From: Lachnospiraceae bacterium
GTDB taxonomy: Bacteria > Bacillota > Clostridia > Lachnospirales > Lachnospiraceae
NCBI GenBank assembly: GCA_011959805.1
Contig: BLMC01000002.1
Span: 40,003-104,002, forward strand
DNA: 64,000 nucleotides
Direction: 5' to 3'
A program made the position numbers and the translations under genes. The notes under the pieces are model-generated. The model saw nothing but the letters and a program-made list of their open reading frames with translations, ran no database searches and was not told the origin of the DNA. Shown one piece after another: positions 1 to 6,637 of the stretch. How positions within the stretch are numbered: position 1 is the stretch's first letter; the number at the start of each line of letters is the position of its first letter.

Positions 1-100
1 CTTTTTGCGCCTCCAAAAGCCTGTTCACCTCGACCACTTTCAACAAAACCTCAGGTAGTGCTCTTTTTTTTACAACAAAATAGGTTGTTGACTCTTCCAT
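1..100 (-). CDS. ACT-domain protein, UPF0735 / PheB family (partial, 5' end only)
   Basis: Only the first 33 codons are in the window; the gene runs off the left edge. The N-terminus (MEESTTYFVVKK, then LPEVLLKVVEVNRLL) matches the start of the UPF0735/PheB family as I recall it, where a short start and LPEAxxKTLEVKxLL precede a helix-turn-helix-like segment and a C-terminal ACT domain. Family members are small amino-acid-responsive regulators next to homoserine or phenylalanine biosynthesis genes. The start is an ATG at 98-100 with a modest AGGGA upstream. The ACT domain itself is not visible, so the family call rests on the N-terminus alone. Confidence 0.65.
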   Translation of the reverse strand, partial: MEESTTYFVVKKRALPEVLLKVVEVNRLLEAQK

Positions 101-200
101 TTGATCTTCATTCCCTTTTTCCTATTACACAATACCACAAATTATGTTTTTCCAACAAAGACATTTGTGCGTCACTGCAATACATATTATCATAGTACAC

Positions 201-231
201 AAAAAAGTGCAACCTATTTGTTGCACTTTTT
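201..231. terminator. Bidirectional hairpin with A/T flanks
   Basis: A 12-bp stem (AAAAAGTGCAAC paired with GTTGCACTTTTT) around a 6-nt loop. It is A-flanked on one side and T-flanked on the other, so it could terminate in either direction. It lies about 100 bp upstream of the ACT-domain gene and 500 bp downstream of the tRNA operon. Its physiological role is unclear. Confidence 0.5.
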
Positions 232-409
232 AAAATACACTTTTGAAAAACACTCTGTCTTGCATATGAAACAATCATTCTGCGTTAATATCCCATTTTA
301 ATACACTGGAACAAATAAGTCAGAACTTTAACTAAAAATTTCTTATTTTTGCACATAAACTCCAGTCCAAAACTATTAGCTTATCATACACTAACTTCCC
401 AACCTTTCA

Positions 410-603
410 AAAATACCATCGACATTCTTACTACGACTTGCGAATCAGCTCTACGAACATAAAATTAATTTGCACACCCACAATCCTGCCAGAAGCTTAT
501 CGCAATCGAAGATTGTTCCCCTACTCAGATAAGATTGTATTTTTCTCACCACTGATAGAAGCGCAAGTCCTCTCCGACTGAGGTGAGATAGGCATACAAT
601 ATT
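410..603. repeat. Diverged intergenic repeat, copy A
   Basis: About 190 bp that aligns by eye over its whole length with 9189-9385, sharing blocks such as AATTTGCACA, AATCCT.CCA, CTTATC, CCACTGATA and ACTGAG. It contains a potential CTTATC/GATAAG stem and a TCTCACC/GGTGAGA stem. It makes up much of the otherwise gene-free stretch 101-753. No ORF of interest was seen in it. It could be a MITE-like repeat or a structured RNA. Confidence 0.5.
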
Positions 604-697
604 CTTATTGAGTCAACAAAATTTTATATTATAATAAAATTGCAACGAATATACAAATGTATTATTCATGCCATTTTAGAAGCATTTACTTTTTAAA

Positions 698-750
698 ACA
701 AAAAGAAAGGTAGAAATCCTTGACTTAATAAATTTCTTACCTTTCTTTTT
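698..750 (-). terminator. Terminator of the tRNA operon
   Basis: Read on the minus strand, AGAAAGGTAAGAAAT is followed by a loop and by ATTTCTACCTTTCT, then TTTTTGTTTT. The hairpin starts within a few bases of the 3' end of tRNA-Lys and ends in a U-run, so it is a classic intrinsic terminator for the six-tRNA transcript. Confidence 0.8.
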
Positions 751-753
751 TCG

Positions 754-826
754 TGAGGCATCGGGGACTCGAACCCCGGACAACTTGATTAAAAGTCAAG
801 TGCTCTACCGCCTGAGCTAATACCCC
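754..826 (-). tRNA. tRNA-Lys(TTT)
   Basis: Full cloverleaf: acceptor GGGGTAT with ATGCCTC, D-loop AGCTCAGGCGGTAGAGC, anticodon arm CTTGA-CTTTTAA-TCAAG giving anticodon TTT, and T-arm CGGGG-TTCGAGT-CCCCG. Discriminator A; CCA is not encoded. It is the last gene of the cluster. Confidence 0.95.
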
Positions 827-884
827 TTATTTAAAAACTGTCTTTATAAGATTGAACAACAATACCAGTCTTATTATGACAAAA

Positions 885-956
885 CTGGGCTAGCTGGATT
901 CGAACCAGCGACTGCAAGGATCAAAACCTTGTGCCTTACCGCTTGGCGATAGCCCA
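885..956 (-). tRNA. tRNA-Gln(TTG)
   Basis: Acceptor TGGGCTA pairs with TAGCCCA. The anticodon arm CAAGG-TTTTGAT-CCTTG gives anticodon TTG, and the T-arm carries TTCGAAT. Discriminator G, as expected for tRNA-Gln. Fifth gene of the tRNA transcript. Confidence 0.95.
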
Positions 957-960
957 AAAG

Positions 961-1035
961 GGTGGATACTGGGAGTCGAACCCAGGACCTTCAGAGCCAC
1001 AATCTGACGCGCTAACCAACTGCGCTATACCCACC
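961..1035 (-). tRNA. tRNA-His(GTG)
   Basis: Acceptor GTGGGTA pairs with TATCCAC, with the extra 5' G(-1) opposite discriminator C that identifies tRNA-His. Anticodon arm TCAGA-TTGTGGC-TCTGA gives anticodon GTG. Only 4 nt separate it from tRNA-Gln. Confidence 0.95.
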
Positions 1036-1066
1036 ATATATGAGATAAGGCAAGCTCAATCTCAAA

Positions 1067-1140
<74 letters not shown>

Positions 1141-1183
1141 ATCCCATAAATACTATTCTGTGAAGTAGGAAATTTCCTACTCA

Positions 1184-1254
1184 AGCGGGTGATGGGAATC
1201 GAACCCACGTATCCAGCTTGGAAGGCTGGTGTTCTACCATTGAACTACACCCGC
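1184..1254 (-). tRNA. tRNA-Gly(TCC)
   Basis: Acceptor GCGGGTG pairs with CACCCGC. The anticodon arm CCAGC-CTTCCAA-GCTGG gives anticodon TCC. Second gene of the cluster. A short AGTAGGAAATTTCCTACT palindrome (1164-1181) sits between it and tRNA-Arg. Confidence 0.95.
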
Positions 1255-1278
1255 ATAAACCGAAAACTGTATTTATAA

Positions 1279-1353
1279 TCGGGGTGACAGGATTCGAACC
1301 TGCGACCTCCTGGTCCCAAACCAGGCGCTCTAGCCAAGCTGAGCCACACCCCG
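1279..1353 (-). tRNA. tRNA-Pro(TGG)
   Basis: Acceptor CGGGGTG pairs with CACCCCG. The anticodon arm CCTGG-TTTGGGA-CCAGG gives anticodon TGG. Discriminator A. First gene after the promoter. Confidence 0.95.
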
Positions 1354-1395
1354 TTGTCCAATTTTCTTTTTTTATTTCTCACAGCGACGAATATC

Positions 1396-1424
1396 ATTAT
1401 ATACAATAATATCACTAATGTCAA
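1396..1424 (-). promoter_or_regulatory. Consensus sigma-A promoter of the tRNA operon
   Basis: On the minus strand, a perfect -35 TTGACA (1419-1424) and a perfect -10 TATAAT (1396-1401) are separated by exactly 17 nt. Transcription would begin near 1389, about 35 nt before tRNA-Pro. A fully consensus promoter is typical of stable RNA operons. Confidence 0.9.
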
Positions 1425-1601
1425 CACCTATTTGAAAAATTTTTAATTTTATTTTTTATTCAGCGTTTTGCACAATATCTTGTTTGATTTAATATTTTAT
1501 TTGCAAAAAAGATAAAATACCAAATCAATTTTTGCATCTCTATCCATTAAAAGCATTTGTTTACTTTGCTACATTGATGTGCAGACAAACAATAATAAAT
1601 T

Positions 1602-2084
1602 CTAATCAATATAATGTAACTTAAATTCTGCTTTACCGTCCGCGTCAATCTCCATTATTATGTAGGATGGCTTACGGTTCTCCTGCCTAGGATATGACAA
1701 GCTTCCCGGATTGATTGCTATAATACTGTCTGAGATATCAATCACAGGCTTGTGCGTATGGCCATACATTACAATATCTATCCCCTGAGCAATCGCTTCT
1801 TTCTTTAACATCTCACTCCCCATACTAATATAATAACGATGACCGTGTGTAATCATAACACAATAATTCCCTATTTGTAAAGTCTTTTCGGAAGGTAAAC
1901 TGGAAAAAAAATCATTGTTTCCAGCAACCATCTCCACTGGACAGTCTGCAGCTTCCTGAATGGTATACTCACTGCCCTCAATATCTCCCAGATGAATCAC
2001 CAAATCTAACTTTCCAACAATTTGTAAAGCTTTCCTATAATTTTCATTTTTTCTATGTGTATCACTGACAATCAATATTTTCAT
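1602..2084 (-). CDS. YfcE/MJ0936-family metallophosphodiesterase
   Basis: 160 residues, the usual size of this single-domain family. The calcineurin-like metal motifs are all present: SDTH at the N-terminus, IHLGDIEG, GNND, THGH and GHTHKP near the C-terminus. The family consists of cytosolic Mn/Ni-dependent phosphodiesterases whose physiological substrate is usually unknown. It is the last gene of an rlmL-like/rdgB/yfcE operon, 28 bp after rdgB; pairing with rdgB is common in clostridia. GGGAG lies 7 nt before the ATG. Downstream (1425-1601) only AT-rich DNA and a weak hairpin were seen. Confidence 0.88.
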   Translation of the reverse strand: MKILIVSDTHRKNENYRKALQIVGKLDLVIHLGDIEGSEYTIQEAADCPVEMVAGNNDFFSSLPSEKTLQIGNYCVMITHGHRYYISMGSEMLKKEAIAQGIDIVMYGHTHKPVIDISDSIIAINPGSLSYPRQENRKPSYIIMEIDADGKAEFKLHYID

Positions 2085-2112
2085 AATTGCTCCCTATGTC
2101 CTTACACCGCTG

Positions 2113-2727
2113 TCACAACTCCATCTTTAACACCTTTTTCATTTCATTCAAGGCTTTTCCTCTGTGACTAATACGATTTTTCTCTTCTGGTGTAAGTTCA
2201 GCAGAATACTTTCCGTACTCTGGAAGATAAAAAATTGGATCATATCCAAATCCATTGTTTCCTTTCTCTTCATAACCAATTCTTCCCTCAATTGCAGCTT
2301 TAGTATCAAATGTCTTGCCATCTGGAAAAACAGCTGCAATTGCACAAACAAATCGTGCTGTGCGCTTTTCATCTGGCACTCCTGCAAGACGCTCGATTAA
2401 GTTTGCATTTTTAATCGAATAAGAAGTATTCTCACCCAGATATCTTGCCGAATAAATTCCTGGTTCTTTATTTAGATAATCAATCTCAAGTCCAGAATCA
2501 TCGGCAAGCACAACTGCATTAACTCCGCGCTTTTTCAGTTCGTCTGCAATCGCCTCAGCCTTAATCCTAGCATTTTCCTCAAAGGTTTTTCCATCCTCTA
2601 CAATCTCTATATTCACCCCAGCTTCTTTCATTGATTGAATTTCAAGTCCAAGGTCATCCAATATCATTTGTATCTCTTTCATTTTATCAAAGTTACCTGT
2701 TGCAAATATAATTCGATCTACCTTCAT
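2113..2727 (-). CDS. rdgB: XTP/dITP pyrophosphatase (Ham1/RdgB)
   Basis: 204 residues. It hydrolyses non-canonical purine nucleoside triphosphates (dITP, XTP) to monophosphates, cleaning the nucleotide pool. Family motifs are clear: ATGNFDKMKEI at the N-terminus (triphosphate binding), DDSGLEID, YSARYLGE, GFGYDPIF and SHRGKAL. It lies 14 bp downstream of the rRNA methyltransferase gene, so it is almost certainly co-transcribed. The start has GAGGGA 6 nt upstream. Confidence 0.95.
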   Translation of the reverse strand: MKVDRIIFATGNFDKMKEIQMILDDLGLEIQSMKEAGVNIEIVEDGKTFEENARIKAEAIADELKKRGVNAVVLADDSGLEIDYLNKEPGIYSARYLGENTSYSIKNANLIERLAGVPDEKRTARFVCAIAAVFPDGKTFDTKAAIEGRIGYEEKGNNGFGYDPIFYLPEYGKYSAELTPEEKNRISHRGKALNEMKKVLKMEL

Positions 2728-2741
2728 TTTTATCCCTCTTT

Positions 2742-3917
2742 TTAGACTTTTATTACACTGTTTTCTATATTTGATGTTTTTCTTGGCGGGCGTGGCCCCA
2801 TAAACTGATAGTAATAAGTTTTTATCATGCCATTATATACTTTTCTGTTCCTATCTGCTTTTCGTCCAATATCCCTTTGTGCTTCTTCATAAGATGTAAT
2901 TAAATATAGCGACCATGTGTCCAAAGCTCGAAACTGTTCTCCCAATTTTTTATAGAGAGTTGGTATTGTTGTCTTCTCCTCAAGTCGTTCGCCATACGGT
3001 GGATTTGTTATAATAAAACCATATTTCCCTTCATTTGCAAGTTGTCCCACATCCTTAATGTCAAAATGAATCAGGTGCTCTACTCCCGCAAGATGTGCAT
3101 TCTGTTTTGCAATTTTGACCATCTCTGGATCAATATCATATCCTTCTATTTTGACGGAAACCGACAAATCAACCTGTTCTCTTGCTTCCTCATAACAATC
3201 ATCCCATATTTTTTTTGAAATGAGATGTTCCCAACGAAGTGCTGTAAATCCTCTTTTCATGCCTGGAGCTATATTCGCCGCCATCAACGCTGCCTCAATT
3301 GGTATTGTACCACTTCCACAAAATGGGTCTACAAGAATCCGCTCGCTTTTCCAAGGCGTCAACATAATCATTGCCGCAGCAAGATTCTCCGCAATTGGTG
3401 CCTTCGCAATATATTTTCGATATCCTCTTTTATGCAAAGAATCCCCTGTCGTATCAAGTCCCACTGTCACAGTATCCTTCATCAGAAAAACACGAACTGG
3501 AAAGTTTTGTCCCTCCTCGGCAAACCAGTTTACATGGTACACTTGTTTTAACCGTTCCACCATCGCCTTTTTCATAATAGATTGTATATCGGAAGGGGAA
3601 AAAAGCCTGCTCTTTATGCTGGCCGCCTTTGCAATCCAAAACTTTCCATCGACGGGAATATACATTTCCCAAGGAAGTTCTTTCGTATTTTCAAACAGCT
3701 CATCAAAAGTTTCCGCATGGAAACTTCCCACTTTAACCAAAATCCGTTCAGCAGTTCTCAGCCCAATATTAGCACGACATATTGCCTCATCATCACCGAT
3801 AAATGTTACTCTTCCATCTTCTACATGGGATACATCATATCCAAGATCAGTAATTTCTCGTTTTAATACTGCTTCCATTCCAAAGTGACAGGGTGCTATT
3901 AATTCATATCTCTTCAT
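2742..3917 (-). CDS. THUMP-domain 23S rRNA guanine-N2 methyltransferase (RlmL N-terminal/YpsC type)
   Basis: 391 residues. A ferredoxin-like plus THUMP region (about residues 1-155) is followed by a class I SAM methyltransferase with DPFCGSGTIPIEAAL (SAM binding) and the NPPYGERL catalytic motif typical of N2-guanine or N6-adenine methylation. The size matches the single-headed YpsC/RlmL N-terminal family, not the fused E. coli RlmKL. The likely target is 23S rRNA around G2445; this is inferred from the family. First gene of its operon; a promoter lies at 3972-4000. Confidence 0.88.
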   Translation of the reverse strand: MKRYELIAPCHFGMEAVLKREITDLGYDVSHVEDGRVTFIGDDEAICRANIGLRTAERILVKVGSFHAETFDELFENTKELPWEMYIPVDGKFWIAKAASIKSRLFSPSDIQSIMKKAMVERLKQVYHVNWFAEEGQNFPVRVFLMKDTVTVGLDTTGDSLHKRGYRKYIAKAPIAENLAAAMIMLTPWKSERILVDPFCGSGTIPIEAALMAANIAPGMKRGFTALRWEHLISKKIWDDCYEEAREQVDLSVSVKIEGYDIDPEMVKIAKQNAHLAGVEHLIHFDIKDVGQLANEGKYGFIITNPPYGERLEEKTTIPTLYKKLGEQFRALDTWSLYLITSYEEAQRDIGRKADRNRKVYNGMIKTYYYQFMGPRPPRKTSNIENSVIKV

Positions 3918-3971
3918 CTCTTATTTTACGCTCCGTTATTCAAAGGATTGCAAATCCTGTTATCTTTTAAT

Positions 3972-4000
3972 ATATTATATTCATTCGCTTTATCTGTCAA
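3972..4000 (-). promoter_or_regulatory. Sigma-A promoter for the rlmL-like/rdgB/yfcE operon
   Basis: On the minus strand, TTGACA (3995-4000), a 17-nt spacer, then TAATAT (3972-3977); an alternative TATAAT overlaps at 15-nt spacing. It lies about 60 nt upstream of the first gene. Confidence 0.7.
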
Positions 4001-4270
4001 ATAGAATTTGTATAGAAAACTCGAACCATCAAAAAATAGTCACTTGACCTATGCAAGAGAATTATATCGAACTGGCACAAGACATTCATTGTTCACCACA
4101 AAAAAGAAAAGCGATAAGATATATTTGCAAATGCAAAAGAAAAATATAGAATAAAACACTCACAGTACCGATAAGACTTAAATATGATGTTATAAGCCTG
4201 AAAAACTGACAATATAGAACAGGACAGCTTCCATCCTAAACCTTTCAATCGCAACAATATCCTTACACAC
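4001..4270. other. Gene-free AT-rich stretch
   Basis: Together with its flanks this is the roughly 450-bp gap between the methyltransferase gene and the Asn-rich small gene. Apart from the promoter at its left edge and the two hairpins at its right, I see no ORF with a ribosome binding site and no recognisable RNA. Confidence 0.5.
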
Positions 4271-4311
4271 AAAAAAGAACCTCTATTTTATGTGGCTCAA
4301 TAGGGTTCTTT
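4271..4311 (-). terminator. Terminator downstream of the Asn-rich small gene
   Basis: Minus-strand hairpin: AAAGAACCCTATT pairs with AATAGAGGTTCTTT and is followed by a U-run (TTTTTT). It lies 55 bp after the stop of the 52-residue ORF. Confidence 0.7.
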
Positions 4312-4319
4312 GACAGTCT

Positions 4320-4350
4320 GGCAAGACTTGATAACAAGTCTTGCCTTTTT
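4320..4350 (+). terminator. Strong hairpin with U-run on the plus strand
   Basis: A perfect 11-bp stem (GGCAAGACTTG with CAAGTCTTGCC), a 4-nt loop, then TTTTT on the plus strand. No plus-strand gene precedes it, so it may end an unannotated transcript or shield the minus gene from antisense transcription. It lies between the stop of the Asn-rich gene and that gene's own U-tailed hairpin. Confidence 0.55.
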
Positions 4351-4365
4351 CTGTTCTGACAACAA

Positions 4366-4524
4366 TTATTTGTTATTGTTGTTTGTGCTGTTCTTGCAGT
4401 TCTTCTGATTGTTCTCAGAATTGCTGTTGTTTGTGCTGTTAGAACCCTGAGAATTCTGTGCGTTCTGAGAATTCTGATAGCTGTTATTTGACTTGTTCTG
4501 CTCGTTGTTGTTTGTTCCAGACAT
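4366..4524 (-). CDS. Small Asn/Ser/Gln-rich low-complexity protein (52 aa)
   Basis: I do not recognise a family. From the ATG at 4522-4524 the product is 52 residues, nearly half Asn with most of the rest Ser, Gln, Lys, Glu and Thr. There is a single Cys and no hydrophobic segment after the initiator region, so it should be soluble and disordered. I chose this start over the longer ORF beginning at 4587 because a textbook GGAGGT lies 6 nt upstream of it. It is monocistronic with its own terminator. Very hydrophilic small proteins of this kind recall spore or stress-related small proteins, but no SASP motif is visible. Confidence 0.7.
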   Translation of the reverse strand: MSGTNNNEQNKSNNSYQNSQNAQNSQGSNSTNNSNSENNQKNCKNSTNNNNK

Positions 4525-4748
4525 AATTATACCTCCAATTATTTGGGATTCAAATCCCTTTATTCTGACATACAACTGCACTTGCATATATTTTGCATGT
4601 CATCAGCACTTAATTCATGCTACACAGATATCATTTGCACAAATGCACTTTTTTATTCAAGAATTTTTATTTACATATCATGTTAACTTTGGATACACTG
4701 CCCAAATCTGACAATTATTGTTTGTTAAGTTTTATTTTCAGAAATTAG

Positions 4749-4777
4749 TTGACCTTTGAAAATATACTTGATATACT
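4749..4777 (+). promoter_or_regulatory. Plus-strand sigma-A promoter with no gene behind it
   Basis: TTGACC (4749-4754), a 17-nt spacer and TATACT (4772-4777). The first feature downstream on this strand is the hairpin at 4851-4883, so the predicted transcript is only about 100 nt. Confidence 0.5.
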
Positions 4778-4783
4778 AATATT

Positions 4784-4883
4784 AGTAAAGAGATACTCCT
4801 TCAATCCTCTTTACAACCCTTATATATTAATTATTTATACTCCCCTTAATGAAAAACGACCTTTCGTGAAATGGTCGTTTTTC
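4784..4883 (+). ncRNA. Candidate small RNA (promoter to terminator, about 100 nt)
   Basis: The span between the predicted start of the promoter at 4749-4777 and the T-run of the hairpin at 4851-4883. No start codon with a ribosome binding site is present. It could also be nothing more than the 3' flank of the minus-strand gene, whose terminator is the same hairpin. Confidence 0.3.
4851..4883. terminator. Bidirectional terminator
   Basis: AAAAACGACC pairs with GGTCGTTTTT around an inner TTTC/GAAA extension. A- and T-runs flank it on opposite sides, so it works on both strands. In the minus direction it follows the stop of the HAAS-like gene by about 40 bp. Confidence 0.8.
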
Positions 4884-4924
4884 TATTTATCAATGTATTT
4901 ATTTAACATATTTCTTTTTGCTAT

Positions 4925-5383
4925 TTATTTTCTTTGCCACCAATTGCGAACAGCTCGAACTAAAAAAACAGTCAACATACAGACAATAATATATGGTGCC
5001 AAAAACAAAAACACACGAAACATGAATGAAAGTATCAATAAAATCACTACTACAACAATACAAGTCATAAGCCATGTGGGAAACTTTTTGTGCTTTTCCT
5101 CTTCAGAGTTTGTATAGGTATCATTTCCACTATATGTTGTGTGAGATTTCCCATAATCAGCTCCACCCCGGTTCTCAAACGCAAACTTTCGACTCTCCTC
5201 AATTGTCTTTGCCAAAAGTCTAGGATCACCAAGCGAATGCAGCACATCAGATTCATTCTTGCCTATTGCGGTCTGACTATTAATATAGGATCTATAATAG
5301 TTCACATTCTCTTGTATCAAACTCTCTGAGACCTTACCATCTAGCGCATCCCGAAATTGCCTTAAAAATTCCTCACAGTTCAT
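4925..5383 (-). CDS. Small membrane protein with N-terminal HAAS/DUF1700-like domain
   Basis: 152 residues. The first 70 or so (MNCEEFLRQFRDALDG..., then YYRSYI, ESDVLHSLGDPRLLAKTI) resemble the HAAS/DUF1700 helical domain, which in Firmicutes often sits beside PadR-type regulators. A polar linker is followed by two hydrophobic helices (about residues 102-122 and 124-142) and a basic tail, predicting a two-pass membrane protein. No PadR gene is adjacent. It lies 20 bp downstream of the next gene and is probably co-transcribed with it. Function unknown. Confidence 0.65.
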   Translation of the reverse strand: MNCEEFLRQFRDALDGKVSESLIQENVNYYRSYINSQTAIGKNESDVLHSLGDPRLLAKTIEESRKFAFENRGGADYGKSHTTYSGNDTYTNSEEEKHKKFPTWLMTCIVVVVILLILSFMFRVFLFLAPYIIVCMLTVFLVRAVRNWWQRK

Positions 5384-5403
5384 AAATAACCCCCAATATC
5401 TGT

Positions 5404-5790
5404 TTATGCCTGATCCATTCCTCTACCCATTGTTAATTTTTTTACATATGTTGCAGGTTCTTTCTTCATATCAATCATGTCCCTAAATGCATAAAGTACC
5501 ATTCTATCCTTATTGCAGGCTGCTGTGTTCTTACCGGAATCACCAATAAGATTATATCGACTCATCTGCCATATATACAAATCTGTCAATCCATATCCCT
5601 GGCAACGCACCTTGTCCATTAAATAATGATGTTCCAAATAAAATATTAATTCCTCTGTTAACTCTGAATCAAATATTAGTTCTTCCCAAAGTGCATCACA
5701 CCACTGTGCGGACTCACATGCAAGCTCTCCAAGTGCCAAAAAACCTTCATACACTTTGATACGTCTAACATCATACAATATTCCTGCCAT
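5404..5790 (-). CDS. Hypothetical protein (128 aa)
   Basis: No family recognised. The start was moved to the internal ATG at 5788-5790 (MAGILYDVRR) because GAGG lies about 8 nt upstream; the longer reading from 5814 has no comparable site. The product is soluble, acidic and helical, with no signal peptide or membrane segment. Hydrophobic and aromatic residues alternate in a way that suggests a compact helical fold. It precedes the HAAS-like membrane protein gene by 20 bp, suggesting an operon. A promoter candidate at 6072-6100 would give it a leader of about 270 nt. Confidence 0.6.
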   Translation of the reverse strand: MAGILYDVRRIKVYEGFLALGELACESAQWCDALWEELIFDSELTEELIFYLEHHYLMDKVRCQGYGLTDLYIWQMSRYNLIGDSGKNTAACNKDRMVLYAFRDMIDMKKEPATYVKKLTMGRGMDQA

Positions 5791-6071
5791 TTTATTGCCT
5801 CGCTTTTCTGACATAGTATCGTTTCCAAAACAATATACTAATACACTATTTTCTTCGTCTTTAACTGCTAAGTATCAAATGTTTTATTTGCGCAAAGCAA
5901 AAGAAAAAAATGATATAGTAGCTACAACTTATACTGCTGCCTTACAAGATAATAAAACACATTTTTAGAAAATATTACTACATCATTGTAATTTTGCCTA
6001 ACACTGACACAAACTAGAACGCATTTCAATCCTTGTCTAAAAAAGGTACTAAAATATGTTTGAATAATTTT

Positions 6072-6100
6072 ATCATAGCATACGAAACGAATAAGGTAAA
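6072..6100 (-). promoter_or_regulatory. Sigma-A promoter candidate for the 5790/5383 gene pair
   Basis: On the minus strand, TTTACC (6095-6100), a 17-nt spacer and TATGAT (6072-6077). It is the best promoter seen in the 600-bp gap between 5790 and 6393. The rest of that gap holds short ORFs without ribosome binding sites and no recognisable RNA. Confidence 0.45.
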
Positions 6101-6367
6101 TTAACGAAATATTAAATTTTTTGTGAAAGTTGTGCAACTGAACTGCCCAAAATCAATTTACCATGTATTGTATACTGGCAGATAGGAGTTTCCTGTAGAT
6201 TTTCAACAAATGAATCAGTTTCTCTGCCGCCATATACCCTATTCCTTTTGTATCTTGCCGATATGTTGTAAGTTGTGGTTCTAGCTGAGAAGCTATTAAA
6301 TCTAACGTACTGGTAGAGGTGCTTATGGGTTGATATCCCTACAATGAAATAATCAATACACAACACG

Positions 6368-6399
6368 CAAGTAGGGGAAGATAACTCTTCCCCTACTCA
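6368..6399. repeat. Palindromic intergenic repeat (AGTAGGGGAAGAT type), copy 1
   Basis: AAGTAGGGGAAGA pairs with TCTTCCCCTACT around a short loop. It overlaps the last codons of the small gene 3' of feoB. Related hairpins occur at 17255, 22984, 23034 and 28524. No clear U-run follows on the minus strand, so termination is possible but not typical. Confidence 0.7.
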
Positions 6400-6620
6400 A
6401 TTTCTCTATCTGAAGTTCCCGCGCTAATATCAGTGTACATATCAAGCAGTCCCACGGTTTCTGTTGCTGGTCTACCATAGCTGTGACAACACTTGTGCGA
6501 CACAGTTTTTGCATCCTTAGCTGTCTCGTCGAAAATAACACTCATACGAGCCGCCCCCTGTGCCAACTCGCTATCCAGATGTTTCAATATTTCATTAATC
6601 ATATGGTCATCATAATCCAT
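6393..6620 (-). CDS. Small protein encoded after feoB (75 aa), unknown function
   Basis: I do not recognise the family. The start is set at the ATG 6618-6620 because GGGAGGG lies about 9 nt upstream; the longer ORF from 6665 would overlap feoB. The product is soluble and begins MDYDDHMINEILKHLDSEL. It contains a central CCHSYGRP segment with a Cys pair and His that could bind metal. It begins 17 bp downstream of feoB, so co-transcription with the ferrous-iron transporter is likely and an iron-related accessory role is plausible. Its C-terminus runs into a palindromic repeat. Confidence 0.6.
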   Translation of the reverse strand: MDYDDHMINEILKHLDSELAQGAARMSVIFDETAKDAKTVSHKCCHSYGRPATETVGLLDMYTDISAGTSDREIE

Positions 6621-6637
6621 AATATTAGACCCTCCCT

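Noticed and set aside
5922..6366. Two minus-strand ORFs (71 and 84 codons) in the gap before the feoB-linked small gene
   Set aside because: No ribosome binding sites, odd composition, mutual overlap and no family resemblance. One also runs through a promoter-like sequence.
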